Of a stretch of 64,000 bases of DNA, positions 8,471 to 18,164 are shown piece by piece. The stretch is taken from positions 1-64,000 of the forward strand of contig JBFMDH010000036.1 of assembly GCA_040754075.1 (NCBI GenBank). Direction: 5' to 3'. Positions within the stretch are counted from its first letter, which is position 1. Every line of letters begins with the position of its first letter. The notes below the pieces were generated by a model. That model ran no database searches. It saw only the letters and a program-made list of their open reading frames with translations, and was not told the origin of the DNA. The translations under genes and the position numbers were made by a program. The DNA comes from Acidobacteriota bacterium (GTDB lineage: Bacteria > Acidobacteriota > Blastocatellia > UBA7656).

Positions 8471-10852
8471 TTATCGGTGATGAATCGCCTGTTTTAAATC
8501 GGCAAGCAAGGTCGCGATTTTGCGAACTTCCGTTTCGGCAAGTTGAGTATTGCCAAAACGCACGCGATTATAGAGCGCGGTAATCTCTCCAATTTGCGGA
8601 TAGCCCGATGCCGTAGCAAATTCCAGAGGCGTCTGGTCAGGGGTTTTAACCAGACCGGCTCTCGCAGCCACGGCTAACATTTGCTCGTAAAACAACACCA
8701 CCGAAGCGCGATGGTCGCGCTTTCTGAAACGCATTCGGCGCAAAACCGGCGCGATAAACCAGCGATACCACCAAGGGTTATAACCGGTCGGCATCTGGCG
8801 TTTGCGTTTAGCATAGGCGAGCGTCAGTAAAATCGCGGCTATCAGCAATAATAAAATCACCAGCGCCCCACCCAGTTTTACCCACGCGACCATATTCATT
8901 TGCGGCGCGCCCGCTACGCTTTGAATGATTTTTTTGAACCAGTTTTTAACCGATTTGTAATAATCAAGGAAAGTGTTTTTAATTTGCAGAATGCGCTGTT
9001 GAATTTCGACCATCAACGAGGCTTGTTCATCGCGGTCTAACGTAACCACATAATCAAGCCAGAACACTTCCATCGCATCCATGTATTTTCTAAGCGAGGC
9101 TCTCAACCCACCTTGCGAATAATCGTTGATGCCCGCCGATGGGGTCGGGTCGAATTCAACCCAGATGCCTTTGCCGTGGGTTTCCACCTCTTTGCTTGTC
9201 ACATTGGGCGATGCCGGGGTTTGCGCGATACTGGCGGCGTTTTCATTATGCAGAAAAAACACTTCAACCCAGGAATGGGCATCGCTTTCGCGCACGGTGT
9301 ATGACCCGTTGAGCGAATTATATTCACCCATCTGAAAGCCGTTGACGATGCGCGCAGGGATGCCAATTGACCGCATCATCATCACCATTGCTGTCGCGAA
9401 ATATTCGCAATGGCCTTCTTTGGTCTCGAATAAAAATTCGGCAAGCGGGTCGGCGCTGCTCATTTTTAAATTGAGCGTATAGCGTAAGTCGGTCTTTAAA
9501 TAATTTTGAATTGCCAGGGCTTTGTCGTAGTTGGTTCTGGCATTGGCTTGTTGAATAATTTCGAGGCTCTTTTTTCTGATTCGCGGGTCGAAGCCTTCGG
9601 GTTTTTGCAGGTAAATGCGTGCGATTTCATCTGCATAGTCTGTGGAATTATCAACGCGCAGTTCATCTTCGCCAGGTGCGCTGACATTTGATGCTACTGA
9701 ATAGGCAAACCGCCCGCGAATTCCTGTGCTCGATAAGGCACCCGAATATTTATCCTGCAAAACCATTGAGACCCGTCCTCGCAAGGTTCGCGGGGTGCGG
9801 GCGGCAAACAGCGTCGTGGTCGCCAGCGGCTCCAAACGGATTTGCTGTTCTAAAATGTCATCTTTGGTTGGCTGTTCATAAAGCGGATAATCGAAAAAAT
9901 GTGCGCGTTCAAAACTGGTATCACTATCCCTATCTTCGTTATTACTATCCTGATTTTGAAATCTACCGCTGTAACGGTTGTCCATTTTCACAACCGACCA
10001 GGATTTGCCGTTGTAATGTTCCAGCGCCACACCGCGCCAGCGCAGGAATCTGACGGGTGGTTTATTTAAAGTCACCCGCATCACCACTCGCGGGCTTTGT
10101 TTAATCTCGGCGATTTTACCGAGTTCGACGGTATTGGAAAAACCCGTGAGCGTTTCGCCTTCGCCAACATTGCCTGCGAGATTGGCGCTGTTAAATCGCG
10201 GAATCATAAAAAACAGGGGAAATGCCAATGCCGAAACGATAACGATTTGCAGGATTGACGCGCTCATCAGATACCGCACCCGTCCGGTTCGCGGGCTTTT
10301 GTAAATCGCTCCGGCTTCTTTGCCTGACGCCTTCAGCGGTTTCGGTTTTAAACGGGTGATCGATTCATCTTTACCTTTTTCAATGCTGCGGCGGGTGCGG
10401 CGTATCTCGAAAGCCGCGAGCGTTGAAATAAAGAAAAACACAAAAGCAATCAACGACGCGATGAATGTCGCATTGAAGGTTAAACCTGATGCCAGGAGAA
10501 CCTGAAAAAAGGCGATGAGGTAAAGAAACACCCAGTCGCGGTCAACCTTGTCCTGAAAGAGTTTTACTGCCGAAGCGAAAAGCGAGAGATGCACCAGCGC
10601 CAATATGCGATTGGTAATCATTACCGAATCCACCAGCATAAACGGAATGTACAATCCCGTGAGCAAGCGCCAAGCCCATTCGCGCGGTCGCCACTTCCTG
10701 ACGCCTTTGGTGTCGAGATAAAAAGCCGCAAAAAAAGCCAGGATATAGAGCAACACCGACACCGCATCCACTTCGCCGGTCAATGCCAACGCCATAAACG
10801 CCGAACCGATAAAGGCATATGAAGTTATTCGGAAATAGGTATCGAACTTCAT
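8471..10852 (-). CDS. Membrane transglutaminase-like protein (TgpA type)
   Basis: The N-terminal 230 residues hold about six membrane segments, then an extracytoplasmic transglutaminase core with Cys in EGHCEYFATAM (near 481), His in SDAHSWVEV (near 525) and Asp in WVEFDPTPS (near 567). A further membrane helix (near 660-680) is followed by a DUF4129-like C-terminal domain. Length is 793 residues. The order moxR, DUF58, transglutaminase is a widespread operon whose Pseudomonas TgpA is needed for growth, and this copy follows it exactly. The start at 10852 has no Shine-Dalgarno sequence, because the gap to the upstream gene is filled by a heptamer hairpin (10866-10927). The biochemical substrate of the family is not settled. 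Confidence 0.93.
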   Translation of the reverse strand: MKFDTYFRITSYAFIGSAFMALALTGEVDAVSVLLYILAFFAAFYLDTKGVRKWRPREWAWRLLTGLYIPFMLVDSVMITNRILALVHLSLFASAVKLFQDKVDRDWVFLYLIAFFQVLLASGLTFNATFIASLIAFVFFFISTLAAFEIRRTRRSIEKGKDESITRLKPKPLKASGKEAGAIYKSPRTGRVRYLMSASILQIVIVSALAFPLFFMIPRFNSANLAGNVGEGETLTGFSNTVELGKIAEIKQSPRVVMRVTLNKPPVRFLRWRGVALEHYNGKSWSVVKMDNRYSGRFQNQDSNNEDRDSDTSFERAHFFDYPLYEQPTKDDILEQQIRLEPLATTTLFAARTPRTLRGRVSMVLQDKYSGALSSTGIRGRFAYSVASNVSAPGEDELRVDNSTDYADEIARIYLQKPEGFDPRIRKKSLEIIQQANARTNYDKALAIQNYLKTDLRYTLNLKMSSADPLAEFLFETKEGHCEYFATAMVMMMRSIGIPARIVNGFQMGEYNSLNGSYTVRESDAHSWVEVFFLHNENAASIAQTPASPNVTSKEVETHGKGIWVEFDPTPSAGINDYSQGGLRASLRKYMDAMEVFWLDYVVTLDRDEQASLMVEIQQRILQIKNTFLDYYKSVKNWFKKIIQSVAGAPQMNMVAWVKLGGALVILLLLIAAILLTLAYAKRKRQMPTGYNPWWYRWFIAPVLRRMRFRKRDHRASVVLFYEQMLAVAARAGLVKTPDQTPLEFATASGYPQIGEITALYNRVRFGNTQLAETEVRKIATLLADLKQAIHHR

Positions 10853-10865
10853 AACAGCAGGTGTT

Positions 10866-10927
10866 AGGTATCAGGTTTCAGGTGTTAGATATAAGATTGA
10901 TTCCCTAACACCTGAAACCTGATACCT
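10866..10927. repeat. Heptamer-array hairpin between DUF58 and transglutaminase genes
   Basis: A 23-bp perfect inverted repeat (10866-10888 with 10905-10927, 16-nt loop) extends imperfectly to about 30 bp. The arms are a tandem array of a 7-bp unit AGGTNTY (AGGTGTT, AGGTATC, AGGTTTC, AGGTGTT). It fills almost the whole 84-bp gap and stops a few bases before the downstream ATG. Confidence 0.85.
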
Positions 10928-10936
10928 GTGACCTAA

Positions 10937-12505
10937 TTAAAGGTCTTCCATAAATACCACGTGGGCGCGACGCCAGACATTTGCCGGAATCGTGCCCTTG
11001 GGAGCCGAGGTGATTAACACTTTGTATCGGCGTTCGTTGGCAAGCACCGGTACGGTGTCAAATGATTTCCAAGCCTCAAGCGGTCGCGCATCGGTCTTTG
11101 GCGTTTCCTCAGCTTTATCATCATCGGCACCAAACCAGCGGCTGAAAAATCCGCGTTTCACAGGCTTCTCCTGAGTTTCTTCACCGTCAACTTTTAATAA
11201 ATTGATTGGCTCCAACATTGCCAGCGACCGCAAAATATTATAAAGGTGGTCGTGACCTGAGCCTGAGCGCACGTTCAGTTTTTCATCGGTGGTAATCAAT
11301 TCAACTTCCGATTGTTCAAAGATGAAATGATTCGCCAGCGATGCCGCCTGAATAATCGCCTTTTCAAATTTCTCTTCAAAGCCTTGGTTCGCCGATTGCT
11401 CGATGGAATTTTCCGGCGAATTATTTTTTTCGGCGGCGGCTTTTTTCTCCGCTTTTTTTCGCGGCACACGGCGCACCGTATCAAAAACGATGGTCAACCG
11501 GCGTTCGTCTTCGCGGGTGTATTCGCGCACCATCATTTCCGAGGCTTTCGCCGTCGCCTTCCAATCGATATGGCGCATCTGGTCGGATGGCAGATAACGG
11601 CGAATGGTGTAGAGTTCATCGCCATAGCCTCTGATTTGACTTTGAATTTGCCCTGCTAAGATAGGCAATGTGTGATAAGTGTCATCGATGGATTGCGGAT
11701 TTGGATAAACGATGATTTCGCCGGTTGCATCAATGCGTCGCCACTTTTTAAAAAAGCCCGCCGGAAATTTTGAAGCGATACGAAAGCCGGTGATTTGATA
11801 ACGCCCGCGTCTTGCGAAAGTGTGTTGAATGCGTTGCCGCGCCGTTGAACGCGCCGGAATCAATAAGAAATAGGCGAGTTTGCCGAGTCCGTTTTTCGTC
11901 GTTTCATCTTCATCGTCATCTTCGGAATTTTTACTTGCGGATTTCACCGCCTCTTTTTTTTCAATCTCGCGTTTGGCTTTCACATAATCATCATCTTTAT
12001 CCGATAACGCTTCGACGACAAAACTATAACTTGGCAAAAAGCGTTTGTGATTGGTGACATTGATATTCAGATTTGCCGGTTCGCCCGCATAAATATGGTC
12101 AGGAAATCGCAGTTGCACCGAAACATCCGAAAGCGTCACTCTGCCGATTAAATTTGCTGCGATTAAAAAGGCAATCATCGCCGAGAGCACCAGATACAAC
12201 AAATTGTTTGCGGTATTCCAGGCGGCAAACCCGATAACTGTCAAAAAGACAAAAAACAGAACCCCTTCAACCGTAACCGAGGTGCGCACGGCAAAGCGCA
12301 ACATTTCCAGGCGAATATTACGCGCGAGCCTCGGAATGATGTAAATCGCGCCGACCGTCGCCAGCAACAATGAAATTGCCGCAGCAATGGCTGCCGGTCG
12401 CGGCTGTAACTGTTCAGCTAAAATTGCGCTGAGCAGCGCAATGATAAATGAAAGACCGAGAAAAAAGACGGTGATGAAGAAATCACGAATCGCCTGCCGA
12501 TTCAT
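10937..12505 (-). CDS. DUF58 membrane protein
   Basis: Two N-terminal hydrophobic hairpins (residues about 8-60 and 75-115) are followed by an immunoglobulin-like part and a DUF58 domain with the typical LPSDQMRHIDWKATAKASEMMVREYTRE region split by short variable stretches. Several Lys/Glu-rich insertions occur, such as the one near residue 190 and another near 350-375. DUF58 proteins resemble von Willebrand A domains and work with MoxR ATPases. The MoxR gene is 6 bp upstream and the transglutaminase gene downstream. Length is 522 residues. The function is probably in assembly or maturation of an envelope complex; this is inferred from family context. Confidence 0.9.
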   Translation of the reverse strand: MNRQAIRDFFITVFFLGLSFIIALLSAILAEQLQPRPAAIAAAISLLLATVGAIYIIPRLARNIRLEMLRFAVRTSVTVEGVLFFVFLTVIGFAAWNTANNLLYLVLSAMIAFLIAANLIGRVTLSDVSVQLRFPDHIYAGEPANLNINVTNHKRFLPSYSFVVEALSDKDDDYVKAKREIEKKEAVKSASKNSEDDDEDETTKNGLGKLAYFLLIPARSTARQRIQHTFARRGRYQITGFRIASKFPAGFFKKWRRIDATGEIIVYPNPQSIDDTYHTLPILAGQIQSQIRGYGDELYTIRRYLPSDQMRHIDWKATAKASEMMVREYTREDERRLTIVFDTVRRVPRKKAEKKAAAEKNNSPENSIEQSANQGFEEKFEKAIIQAASLANHFIFEQSEVELITTDEKLNVRSGSGHDHLYNILRSLAMLEPINLLKVDGEETQEKPVKRGFFSRWFGADDDKAEETPKTDARPLEAWKSFDTVPVLANERRYKVLITSAPKGTIPANVWRRAHVVFMEDL

Positions 12506-12511
12506 ACAACC

Positions 12512-13456
12512 TCACAGCGGCACATTGATGTTGCGGAGAATTTCTTTGAGGGCGGTTTCCGCTTCGTCTGAACGACGCATCCCTGTCGAGTAACGCGAAT
12601 TGACGATGATGCGATGCGCGAACACCGGAACCACCAGACGTTTGATGTCATCCGGGATAACAAAATCCCTGCCTTCGATGTAGGCAAGCGCCTGCGCCGC
12701 GCGATGCAGTGCGAGGCTGCCGCGCGGGCTGACGCCGAGATTCAAAATATCGGTTTCTCGCGTGGCGCGCACGATGTTGATTAAATAATCGAGCAATGAT
12801 TCATCGACGGCGACTTCCAGCACTTCGCGTTGCAATGCCAGCACATCATCGCCGCTCATCACCGGGCGCAGATGTTCAACCGGTGAATTGAGGGTTTGTT
12901 GACGCAGGATGCTTTTTTCATCTTCGGCATCGGGGTAACCCATCCGCACGCGCATCATGAAGCGGTCGAGTTGCGATTCGGGCAATGGGTAAGTGCCATG
13001 ATGTTCGACAGGGTTTTGCGTCGCCAGCACCATAAACGGTTTCGGCAACGGGTAAGTATTCTGCTCAACCGTGACGTGACCTTCTGCCATCGCTTCAAGC
13101 AATGCGGATTGGGTTTTCGGCGTCGTGCGATTGATTTCGTCGGCAAGAATAACATTGGCAAAAATCGGTCCCGATTTAAAATCGAACGCCCCGTTGCGTT
13201 GATTGTAAACTTCAAGTCCGACAATATCAGAAGGCAATAAATCGGAGGTGAATTGAATGCGTTGAAACGAGCAGTCGAAACTGCGAGCCAACGCTTGCGC
13301 AAGTGTCGTTTTACCGACTCCGGGAACGTCTTCTATCAACAGGTGCCCGCCGCCAAGCAGCGCGACCAATGCAAGTTCGACGACATCGGATTTGCCGTGA
13401 ATGACACTTTCAATTGAAGATTGCAGTTGCTGTACTTTGCCTGCGGTGGTTATCAC
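12512..13456 (-). CDS. MoxR-family AAA+ ATPase
   Basis: AAA+ chaperone ATPase of 314 residues. Walker A is EDVPGVGKTTLAQA, Walker B ILADEINR, and sensor ATQNPVEHHGTYPLPESQLDRF. The C-terminal lid is complete. I set the start at the GTG at 13456 because GGAGAA lies 8 bp upstream and the protein then begins at the usual family position (VITTAGKVQQLQ); an open frame of 49 more codons upstream shows no conservation features. The gene is first in the moxR-DUF58-transglutaminase operon and is divergent from the histidine kinase gene. Confidence 0.95.
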   Translation of the reverse strand: MITTAGKVQQLQSSIESVIHGKSDVVELALVALLGGGHLLIEDVPGVGKTTLAQALARSFDCSFQRIQFTSDLLPSDIVGLEVYNQRNGAFDFKSGPIFANVILADEINRTTPKTQSALLEAMAEGHVTVEQNTYPLPKPFMVLATQNPVEHHGTYPLPESQLDRFMMRVRMGYPDAEDEKSILRQQTLNSPVEHLRPVMSGDDVLALQREVLEVAVDESLLDYLINIVRATRETDILNLGVSPRGSLALHRAAQALAYIEGRDFVIPDDIKRLVVPVFAHRIIVNSRYSTGMRRSDEAETALKEILRNINVPL

Positions 13457-13612
13457 TAAGTTGGTTCTCCGCTCCTTTTTTTCCGCTTCATCAACGGGCG
13501 CTCTTAAAATGTAGCATAAAATCTGCGACCCGCGAATATTTAACTCAGAAAACGCCGCGCCTGAGAAAAAGTTGCAAAAGCCGGTTGCAAATTTTAAGAC
13601 CAAATAATTCTG

Positions 13613-13626
13613 GCAAGCCGGTTGCT
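13613..13626 (+). promoter_or_regulatory. Sigma-54-type promoter for the two-component system
   Basis: CTGGCAAGCCGGTTGCT places GG (13613-13614) and GC (13625-13626) exactly 10 bp apart, with TGGCA and TTGCT boxes. The histidine kinase ATG is about 48 bp beyond the expected start site. A sigma-54 promoter before a sigma-54 activator operon suggests positive autoregulation. The -24 box deviates by one base (TGGCAA). Confidence 0.6.
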
Positions 13627-13684
13627 GTTACCCCCTCAACGCAATATCTTTTATGGTGAATCCATTTAACATTCAGGAACTTTT

Positions 13685-15142
13685 ATGAGAACCAGTACGC
13701 GTTTGATTTTGCTATTAACCTTGACCGTAAGTGCCGTCATGGTCATCGCGACCTATCTGACATCGCAAAACAGCGCCCGCTTGCTCGAAGACGCCGCCCG
13801 TGATGAAATTCGCGTTCATGCCATCACTTTGCAGATGGCGCTTGAAGAGGATTACCTGTCGGGGGGTTCGCTTGATGCCCAACGTTTCATCAACCGGCTG
13901 GGTTCGATTGAAAAAATTTATTGCGTGATTCTCTTCGATGACCAAGGCGAAATCTCTATGGTTTCCAACAGCATCAACTCCGAACAGGTCAAAGACCCGC
14001 TCGAAGCGCAACAGGCGATTGCCACCGGAAAGGCTTTTGAAACCGTCAGACAAATCAACAATCAGACGGTTTTTTCGATCATCGCCCCCTTGCAGGTAAA
14101 TGAAAAACGCATCGGCGCGCTTGAGGTGGCGCAACCGATTTCCTTCGTCAACCGGCATATCGCGCAAACCCGCCGGGACACCGTGCTGTTGGGCGCGTTA
14201 ATTTGTCTGGCAATGTTTCTGGTGGTGCTTGCCGTGACGCGCTTCAGTCTGGCAAATCCGATTAAAGAGTTGCTCGGCGGCGCGGTTGCCTTCGGCAGCG
14301 GTGATTTAAGCCATCGCGTTAAAGTCCACAGAGGCGGAAGCGAACTCAAAATTCTCGCCAGCGAATTCAATCGCATGGCTGACCAACTTGCCGAGCAACG
14401 CGCGCGAATTGCAACCGAAGCCGAAGAGCGGTTGCAGCTTGAACGAAAATTGCGCCACAGTGAACGCCTCGCAACCGTCGGGCGACTGGCTGCGGGGGTG
14501 GCACACGAAATCGGCGCGCCATTGCAGGTGATTGACGGACGCGCCAAACAGTTGCAGGAAAGTCTCGATGCCCCGGTTGAAAAACGCCAGCGCAACCTTG
14601 CCATCATTCGCGCTCAGGTTGACCGCATTTCGCGCATCATTCGTAACCTGTTGAATCTGGCAAGACCTTATAATCTCAATCTCAAAAAAATCGATTTGCA
14701 ACAGGCGATTGCTACGGTTGTTGAAGCGTTGGAAACCCAGGCGGCGCGCGCCGGGGTTAGAATCAAACTCGAATCCGAAAATGGCGTGGCGGTTAAAGCC
14801 GATGCCGATTTACTCAATCAGGTGTTGCTCAACATCGCGCTAAACGGCATACAGGCAATGCCCGGAGGCGGGTTTTTATGCATTCGTTATACGGCTGATG
14901 CGGGCATCAAAGATGGCGAGCGGTTCGCTTCGATTCGCATATCCGATAATGGCAGCGGAATTGCAAATGAACATTTATTGCGCATCTTCGACCCGTTCTT
15001 TACCACGAAGGAAGTGGGCAGCGGCACGGGACTGGGGCTTGCCGTTTCGAGCCGCATTGTCGAAGAGCATGGCGGCTGGATAGAAGCCGGAAATAACAGC
15101 GAAGGCGGCGCAACCTTTACGATTTATCTGCCGCAAAATTGA
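13685..15142 (+). CDS. Membrane sensor histidine kinase, NtrB/ZraS-like
   Basis: A first membrane helix (residues about 7-24), a periplasmic sensor of about 140 residues, and a second helix (about 163-186) are followed by HAMP, a HisKA domain with the phospho-acceptor in [10 protein letters not shown] (His near 273), and a HATPase domain with the N box [11 protein letters not shown] and G boxes SDNGSGI and [10 protein letters not shown]. Length is 485 residues. The partner response regulator follows after 9 bp. The sensor domain faces the periplasm and has no obvious PAS or metal motif. Its likely role is to sense an envelope or redox signal, in line with the kinds of genes behind nearby sigma-54 promoters. 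Confidence 0.95.
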   Translation: MRTSTRLILLLTLTVSAVMVIATYLTSQNSARLLEDAARDEIRVHAITLQMALEEDYLSGGSLDAQRFINRLGSIEKIYCVILFDDQGEISMVSNSINSEQVKDPLEAQQAIATGKAFETVRQINNQTVFSIIAPLQVNEKRIGALEVAQPISFVNRHIAQTRRDTVLLGALICLAMFLVVLAVTRFSLANPIKELLGGAVAFGSGDLSHRVKVHRGGSELKILASEFNRMADQLAEQRARIATEAEERLQLERKLRHSERLATVGRLAAGVAHEIGAPLQVIDGRAKQLQESLDAPVEKRQRNLAIIRAQVDRISRIIRNLLNLARPYNLNLKKIDLQQAIATVVEALETQAARAGVRIKLESENGVAVKADADLLNQVLLNIALNGIQAMPGGGFLCIRYTADAGIKDGERFASIRISDNGSGIANEHLLRIFDPFFTTKEVGSGTGLGLAVSSRIVEEHGGWIEAGNNSEGGATFTIYLPQN

Positions 15143-15151
15143 AAGACCATT

Positions 15152-16522
15152 ATGAACCCAAGAATATTGATAGCCGAAGACGACGCCGATTTACGCGATT
15201 TGTTGCAGGACGTGCTCGAAGACTGCGGGTTTGAAACGATTGCCGCGATGGATGGGCGCGCGGCGCTCGTGCATCTCGAACGCCAATCGGAAACCATCGA
15301 TTTGCTCATCACCGATGTCAATATGCCGGGCTTGTCGGGAAGCGATTTGCTTGCCGCAGCGCGCGAAAAACGCAGCGAAATTGCGGTCATCATCATTACG
15401 GCATTCGGCTCGGTCGAACAGGCGGTTGAACTCGTCAAAGCCGGTGCCTTTCAATATCTCACCAAACCGTTTGACACCGATGACTTATTGAAAACCGTTG
15501 AACAGGCGCTCGAACAAACCGCCGCCCAACGCGCCCAGGCAAAACTGAGGCGCGAAATCCCTGCCGCCCCGCAGCGCATCATCGGCGCTTCACGCCCGAT
15601 GCAGGAACTTTTCAAATTGATGCCGCGCGCCGCGCGCAGTGCAAGCACTGTGCTCATCACCGGCGAATCGGGAACCGGCAAAGAACTCGTGGCGCGTTCC
15701 ATTCACGAAATGTCTGAACGCAAAGGCGCATTCGTGCCGGTCAACTGCGCGGCGATTCCTACGGATTTAATCGAAGCCGAACTGTTCGGACACACCGGCG
15801 GGGCTTTTACCGGCGCTAAACAAGCCCGCGCAGGGCTGTTTGAAAGCGCCGAGGGCGGCACTTTGTTTCTTGACGAAATCGGCGAATTGCCGCTCGCTGT
15901 GCAACCCAAACTGTTGCGCGTCCTGCAGGAAGGCACGGCACGGCGCGTTGGCGCAGACCGTGAACGCGAAATCAATGTGCGAGTAATTGCCGCAACCAAT
16001 CGCGACCTTGAAAAAGAGGTTGAGGAAAATCGCTTTCGCGAAGATTTATACTGGCGGTTGAATGTCATTCATCTGCACATTCCGCCGCTCAGAGAACGCC
16101 CCTTCGATATACCGTTATTGGTTGAACACTTCCTTAATAAAATTGCTATGGTCAATCACGCGACCCCAGTGAATGTTTCACCGGAAGCCCTCGCGGTGCT
16201 CACCGCTTATGAATGGCGCGGCAATGCGCGTGAACTGGAAAATGCGCTTGAGCGCGCCGTTGCCTTAGCCGAAGGCACAACGCTTACGCCGGCAGATTTA
16301 CCCGAACGCATCAGAAGCAGCGGACACACGGCGCAACTATTAACCCAGGCGAAAGAAAAACGATTGACCATGTATGAACTGGAACGCGAATACATCCTGG
16401 AAACTTTGCGACTCACCGGCGGCAATAAATCGCGCGCCGCAGAACTGCTCGGCTTCGACCGTCGCACCCTGCATCGCAAACTCGATGAATACCGCGCGCA
16501 AGACCCGAACTTTGAATTGTGA
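15152..16522 (+). CDS. Sigma-54-dependent response regulator (NtrC family)
   Basis: A receiver domain (residues 1-115, phospho-acceptor Asp near 54 in LLITDVNMPG) is followed by a AAA+ domain with Walker A GESGTGKELVARS (near 171), the sigma-54 contact loop GAFTGA (near 220) and Walker B FLDEIGELPL. A Fis-type helix-turn-helix ends the protein (GGNKSRAAELLGFDRRTLHRKL). All elements needed to activate sigma-54 RNA polymerase are intact; length is 456 residues. It lies in an operon with the sensor kinase. Six sigma-54-type promoters in this window are candidate targets, the nearest only 170 bp downstream. Confidence 0.97.
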   Translation: MNPRILIAEDDADLRDLLQDVLEDCGFETIAAMDGRAALVHLERQSETIDLLITDVNMPGLSGSDLLAAAREKRSEIAVIIITAFGSVEQAVELVKAGAFQYLTKPFDTDDLLKTVEQALEQTAAQRAQAKLRREIPAAPQRIIGASRPMQELFKLMPRAARSASTVLITGESGTGKELVARSIHEMSERKGAFVPVNCAAIPTDLIEAELFGHTGGAFTGAKQARAGLFESAEGGTLFLDEIGELPLAVQPKLLRVLQEGTARRVGADREREINVRVIAATNRDLEKEVEENRFREDLYWRLNVIHLHIPPLRERPFDIPLLVEHFLNKIAMVNHATPVNVSPEALAVLTAYEWRGNARELENALERAVALAEGTTLTPADLPERIRSSGHTAQLLTQAKEKRLTMYELEREYILETLRLTGGNKSRAAELLGFDRRTLHRKLDEYRAQDPNFEL

Positions 16523-16584
16523 ATATGGAATTAGTCCATTCACCTTTATTCATCCAACCTTGCTCTATTTTGTTTGTCTAACTT

Positions 16585-16613
16585 TGTCTCATTCAATCAA
16601 TCAGAGTGAGACA
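16585..16613 (+). promoter_or_regulatory. Candidate activator binding site (inverted repeat)
   Basis: TGTCTCA (16585-16591) and TGAGACA (16607-16613) form an inverted repeat centred about 95 bp upstream of the -24 box at 16693. This is where an NtrC-type enhancer would be. The word TGTCTCA also occurs upstream of the sigma-54 promoters at 19165 (19098-19104) and 37146 (37089-37095). Confidence 0.4.
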
Positions 16614-16692
16614 TTCTGCCTCATCGTCTTCATGCCGCAGTTATAAACTCGCGAGAACTGCCCAAAAATCGAGCGTTTTTCAACCTGCTTAC

Positions 16693-16706
16693 GGCACATC
16701 GGTTGC
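16693..16706 (+). promoter_or_regulatory. Sigma-54-type promoter for the baeRF/TerB operon
   Basis: CGGCACATCGGTTGCC has GG (16693-16694) and GC (16705-16706) exactly 10 bp apart and matches the GGCAC-N5-TTGC core. The expected start is near 16718, about 40 nt before the first ATG at 16759. Confidence 0.65.
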
Positions 16707-16758
16707 CTAATCTCAAGCGTGACGATAGCGAACTCATTAATTAAGTGAAGAGGATGAT

Positions 16759-16962
16759 ATGAAGTCCATACGGTTAATCAAACGCCAGCACGTCGTTCAA
16801 GCTGACACCAAACTCGCCGTTAAAAAGCCTGTACAGGAAAAGCGCGCGGTGAAAAATGCCGTTGAGGTTGTCGGGCAGTGGGCAAAACAGCGCCGTGCCA
16901 GGCAACAACAAAGCGCCCGGCAGATGTTTGCGGCGCTTTTCAGGCAAGCGCAAGTTGAATAA
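16759..16962 (+). CDS. Small basic protein
   Basis: Unrecognised protein of 67 residues, rich in Lys, Arg, Gln and Ala, with a predicted helical C-terminal half (VVGQWAKQRRARQQQSARQM). An AAGAGGA ribosome site sits right before the ATG and a sigma-54-type promoter lies upstream, which is why I consider it real. It is the first gene of the baeRF/TerB-like operon, 37 bp before baeRF. Its positive charge would fit nucleic-acid or ribosome binding, but this is a guess. Confidence 0.65.
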   Translation: MKSIRLIKRQHVVQADTKLAVKKPVQEKRAVKNAVEVVGQWAKQRRARQQQSARQMFAALFRQAQVE

Positions 16963-16999
16963 TTTTTTCATCATCGTTGAAAACCGGAAAAGACGAATA

Positions 17000-18118
17000 A
17001 TGGAACTCAAAGAATTACAAACGCACATACGAACGCTGGCAACTCTGGATGAAACCGAAGCCCCGGTCATCAGTTGTTATCTCAATCTGGAATCCGACCA
17101 AGCGGGGTTTCGCGCGGCTTTTGATGAGCGGGTGCGCATCTTGAAGAAAAGTTTATCGGCATCCGAGTGGCAAAGCTTCAATGAAGCCTTGAACCGTCTG
17201 GAAGATTATCTTGGCAGCGCATCGTTTACCGAAGCTCAGGGCGCAGCCATCTTTTCCCGAGGCGGCACGCGCAAATTTTTCTTACCGCTACGGTTCCGCG
17301 TGCCGCTACCCAACTGGTTGAGCGTAGATTCGACGCCGAATATTTTTCATCTGGTCGAACTGAAAGACACCTATGCGCGGTTCGTCGTTTTGCTTTCAAC
17401 CGAAGAGAGCGCCCGCATCCTGGAAGTCAATCTCGGCGAAGTCACGGAAACTTTGTGGAAAGAACGCCCGGAACTTCGCAAACGGGTCGGGCGCGAATGG
17501 ACCAAAGAGCATTATCAAAATCACCTGCGCGACCGGCGTTATCAATTCATCAAAGAGAAGATTGAAATGCTCGACCGCTTGATGATTGCGGGCAAACACA
17601 CGCATTTGATTCTGGCGGGCAACCCGCGAATGACCTCACAGATTAAAAACGCCTTGCCCAAGCATCTGGCGATGAAACTCGTCGATACGATTCCCGCATC
17701 CGGCAATGACCGAATTTCGGATGTGGTGGCGGCAACCTTAGCAACTTTTGTTGAACAGGAAGAGCGCGAATCGCTGGCGGTCGTCGAACATTTGCGCCGT
17801 GAAATTCAGACTACCAGGCTTGCGGTTCAAGGCACGCTTGACACTTTGCGGGCGCTTGAACGCGGTCAGGTTGATGTGCTGGTGTTGGCTAAAGATTATG
17901 AACCGGAATCCATCTATCAATCGGAATTCAACGCGCAACAATTTTTCTCTGCCAATTTAAAAGAAGCGATGGTGCGATTTGCCGAACAACAGGGCTGTCA
18001 TATCGAAGTCGTCACCCACAGCGATGTACTCATGCAACTGGGCGGCGTCGGCGCACTTTTGCGTTATGCCCTGCCCGAACAGGCGCAGTTTCAGGTGCAA
18101 ACCAGCAAGGTCGCTTAA
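17000..18118 (+). CDS. baeRF-family protein (bacterial eRF1-like)
   Basis: Resembles the bacterial homologues of archaeal/eukaryal release factor eRF1 (baeRF, probably family 10). The N-terminus reads LRTLATL...VISCYLNLE, and the C-terminus ends in an eRF1-domain-3-like motif LGGVGALLRYALPEQ. Length is 372 residues. Such proteins are thought to act on stalled ribosomes or tRNA, like Vms1, and often lie with stress genes. The ATG at 17000 is preceded by GGAAAAG; the upstream open frame overlaps the small basic gene and is discarded. It lies in an operon with the small basic protein and the TerB-like protein under a sigma-54-type promoter. The biochemical activity is inferred from the family only. 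Confidence 0.85.
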   Translation: MELKELQTHIRTLATLDETEAPVISCYLNLESDQAGFRAAFDERVRILKKSLSASEWQSFNEALNRLEDYLGSASFTEAQGAAIFSRGGTRKFFLPLRFRVPLPNWLSVDSTPNIFHLVELKDTYARFVVLLSTEESARILEVNLGEVTETLWKERPELRKRVGREWTKEHYQNHLRDRRYQFIKEKIEMLDRLMIAGKHTHLILAGNPRMTSQIKNALPKHLAMKLVDTIPASGNDRISDVVAATLATFVEQEERESLAVVEHLRREIQTTRLAVQGTLDTLRALERGQVDVLVLAKDYEPESIYQSEFNAQQFFSANLKEAMVRFAEQQGCHIEVVTHSDVLMQLGGVGALLRYALPEQAQFQVQTSKVA

Positions 18119-18164
18119 CTTTATTTTATAGGCGGTCAGCGCGGATTACGGGGAAATCTAAAGT

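Noticed and set aside
8093-13300. Many long open frames antisense to the transglutaminase, DUF58 and MoxR genes
   Set aside because: They are reverse-frame shadows of long real genes and lack starts with ribosome sites or recognisable domains.
13543-13565. CTCAG/CTGAG inverted repeat as an activator site for the kinase promoter
   Set aside because: Only 5-bp arms and no resemblance to the TGTCTCA word; too weak to report as a site.
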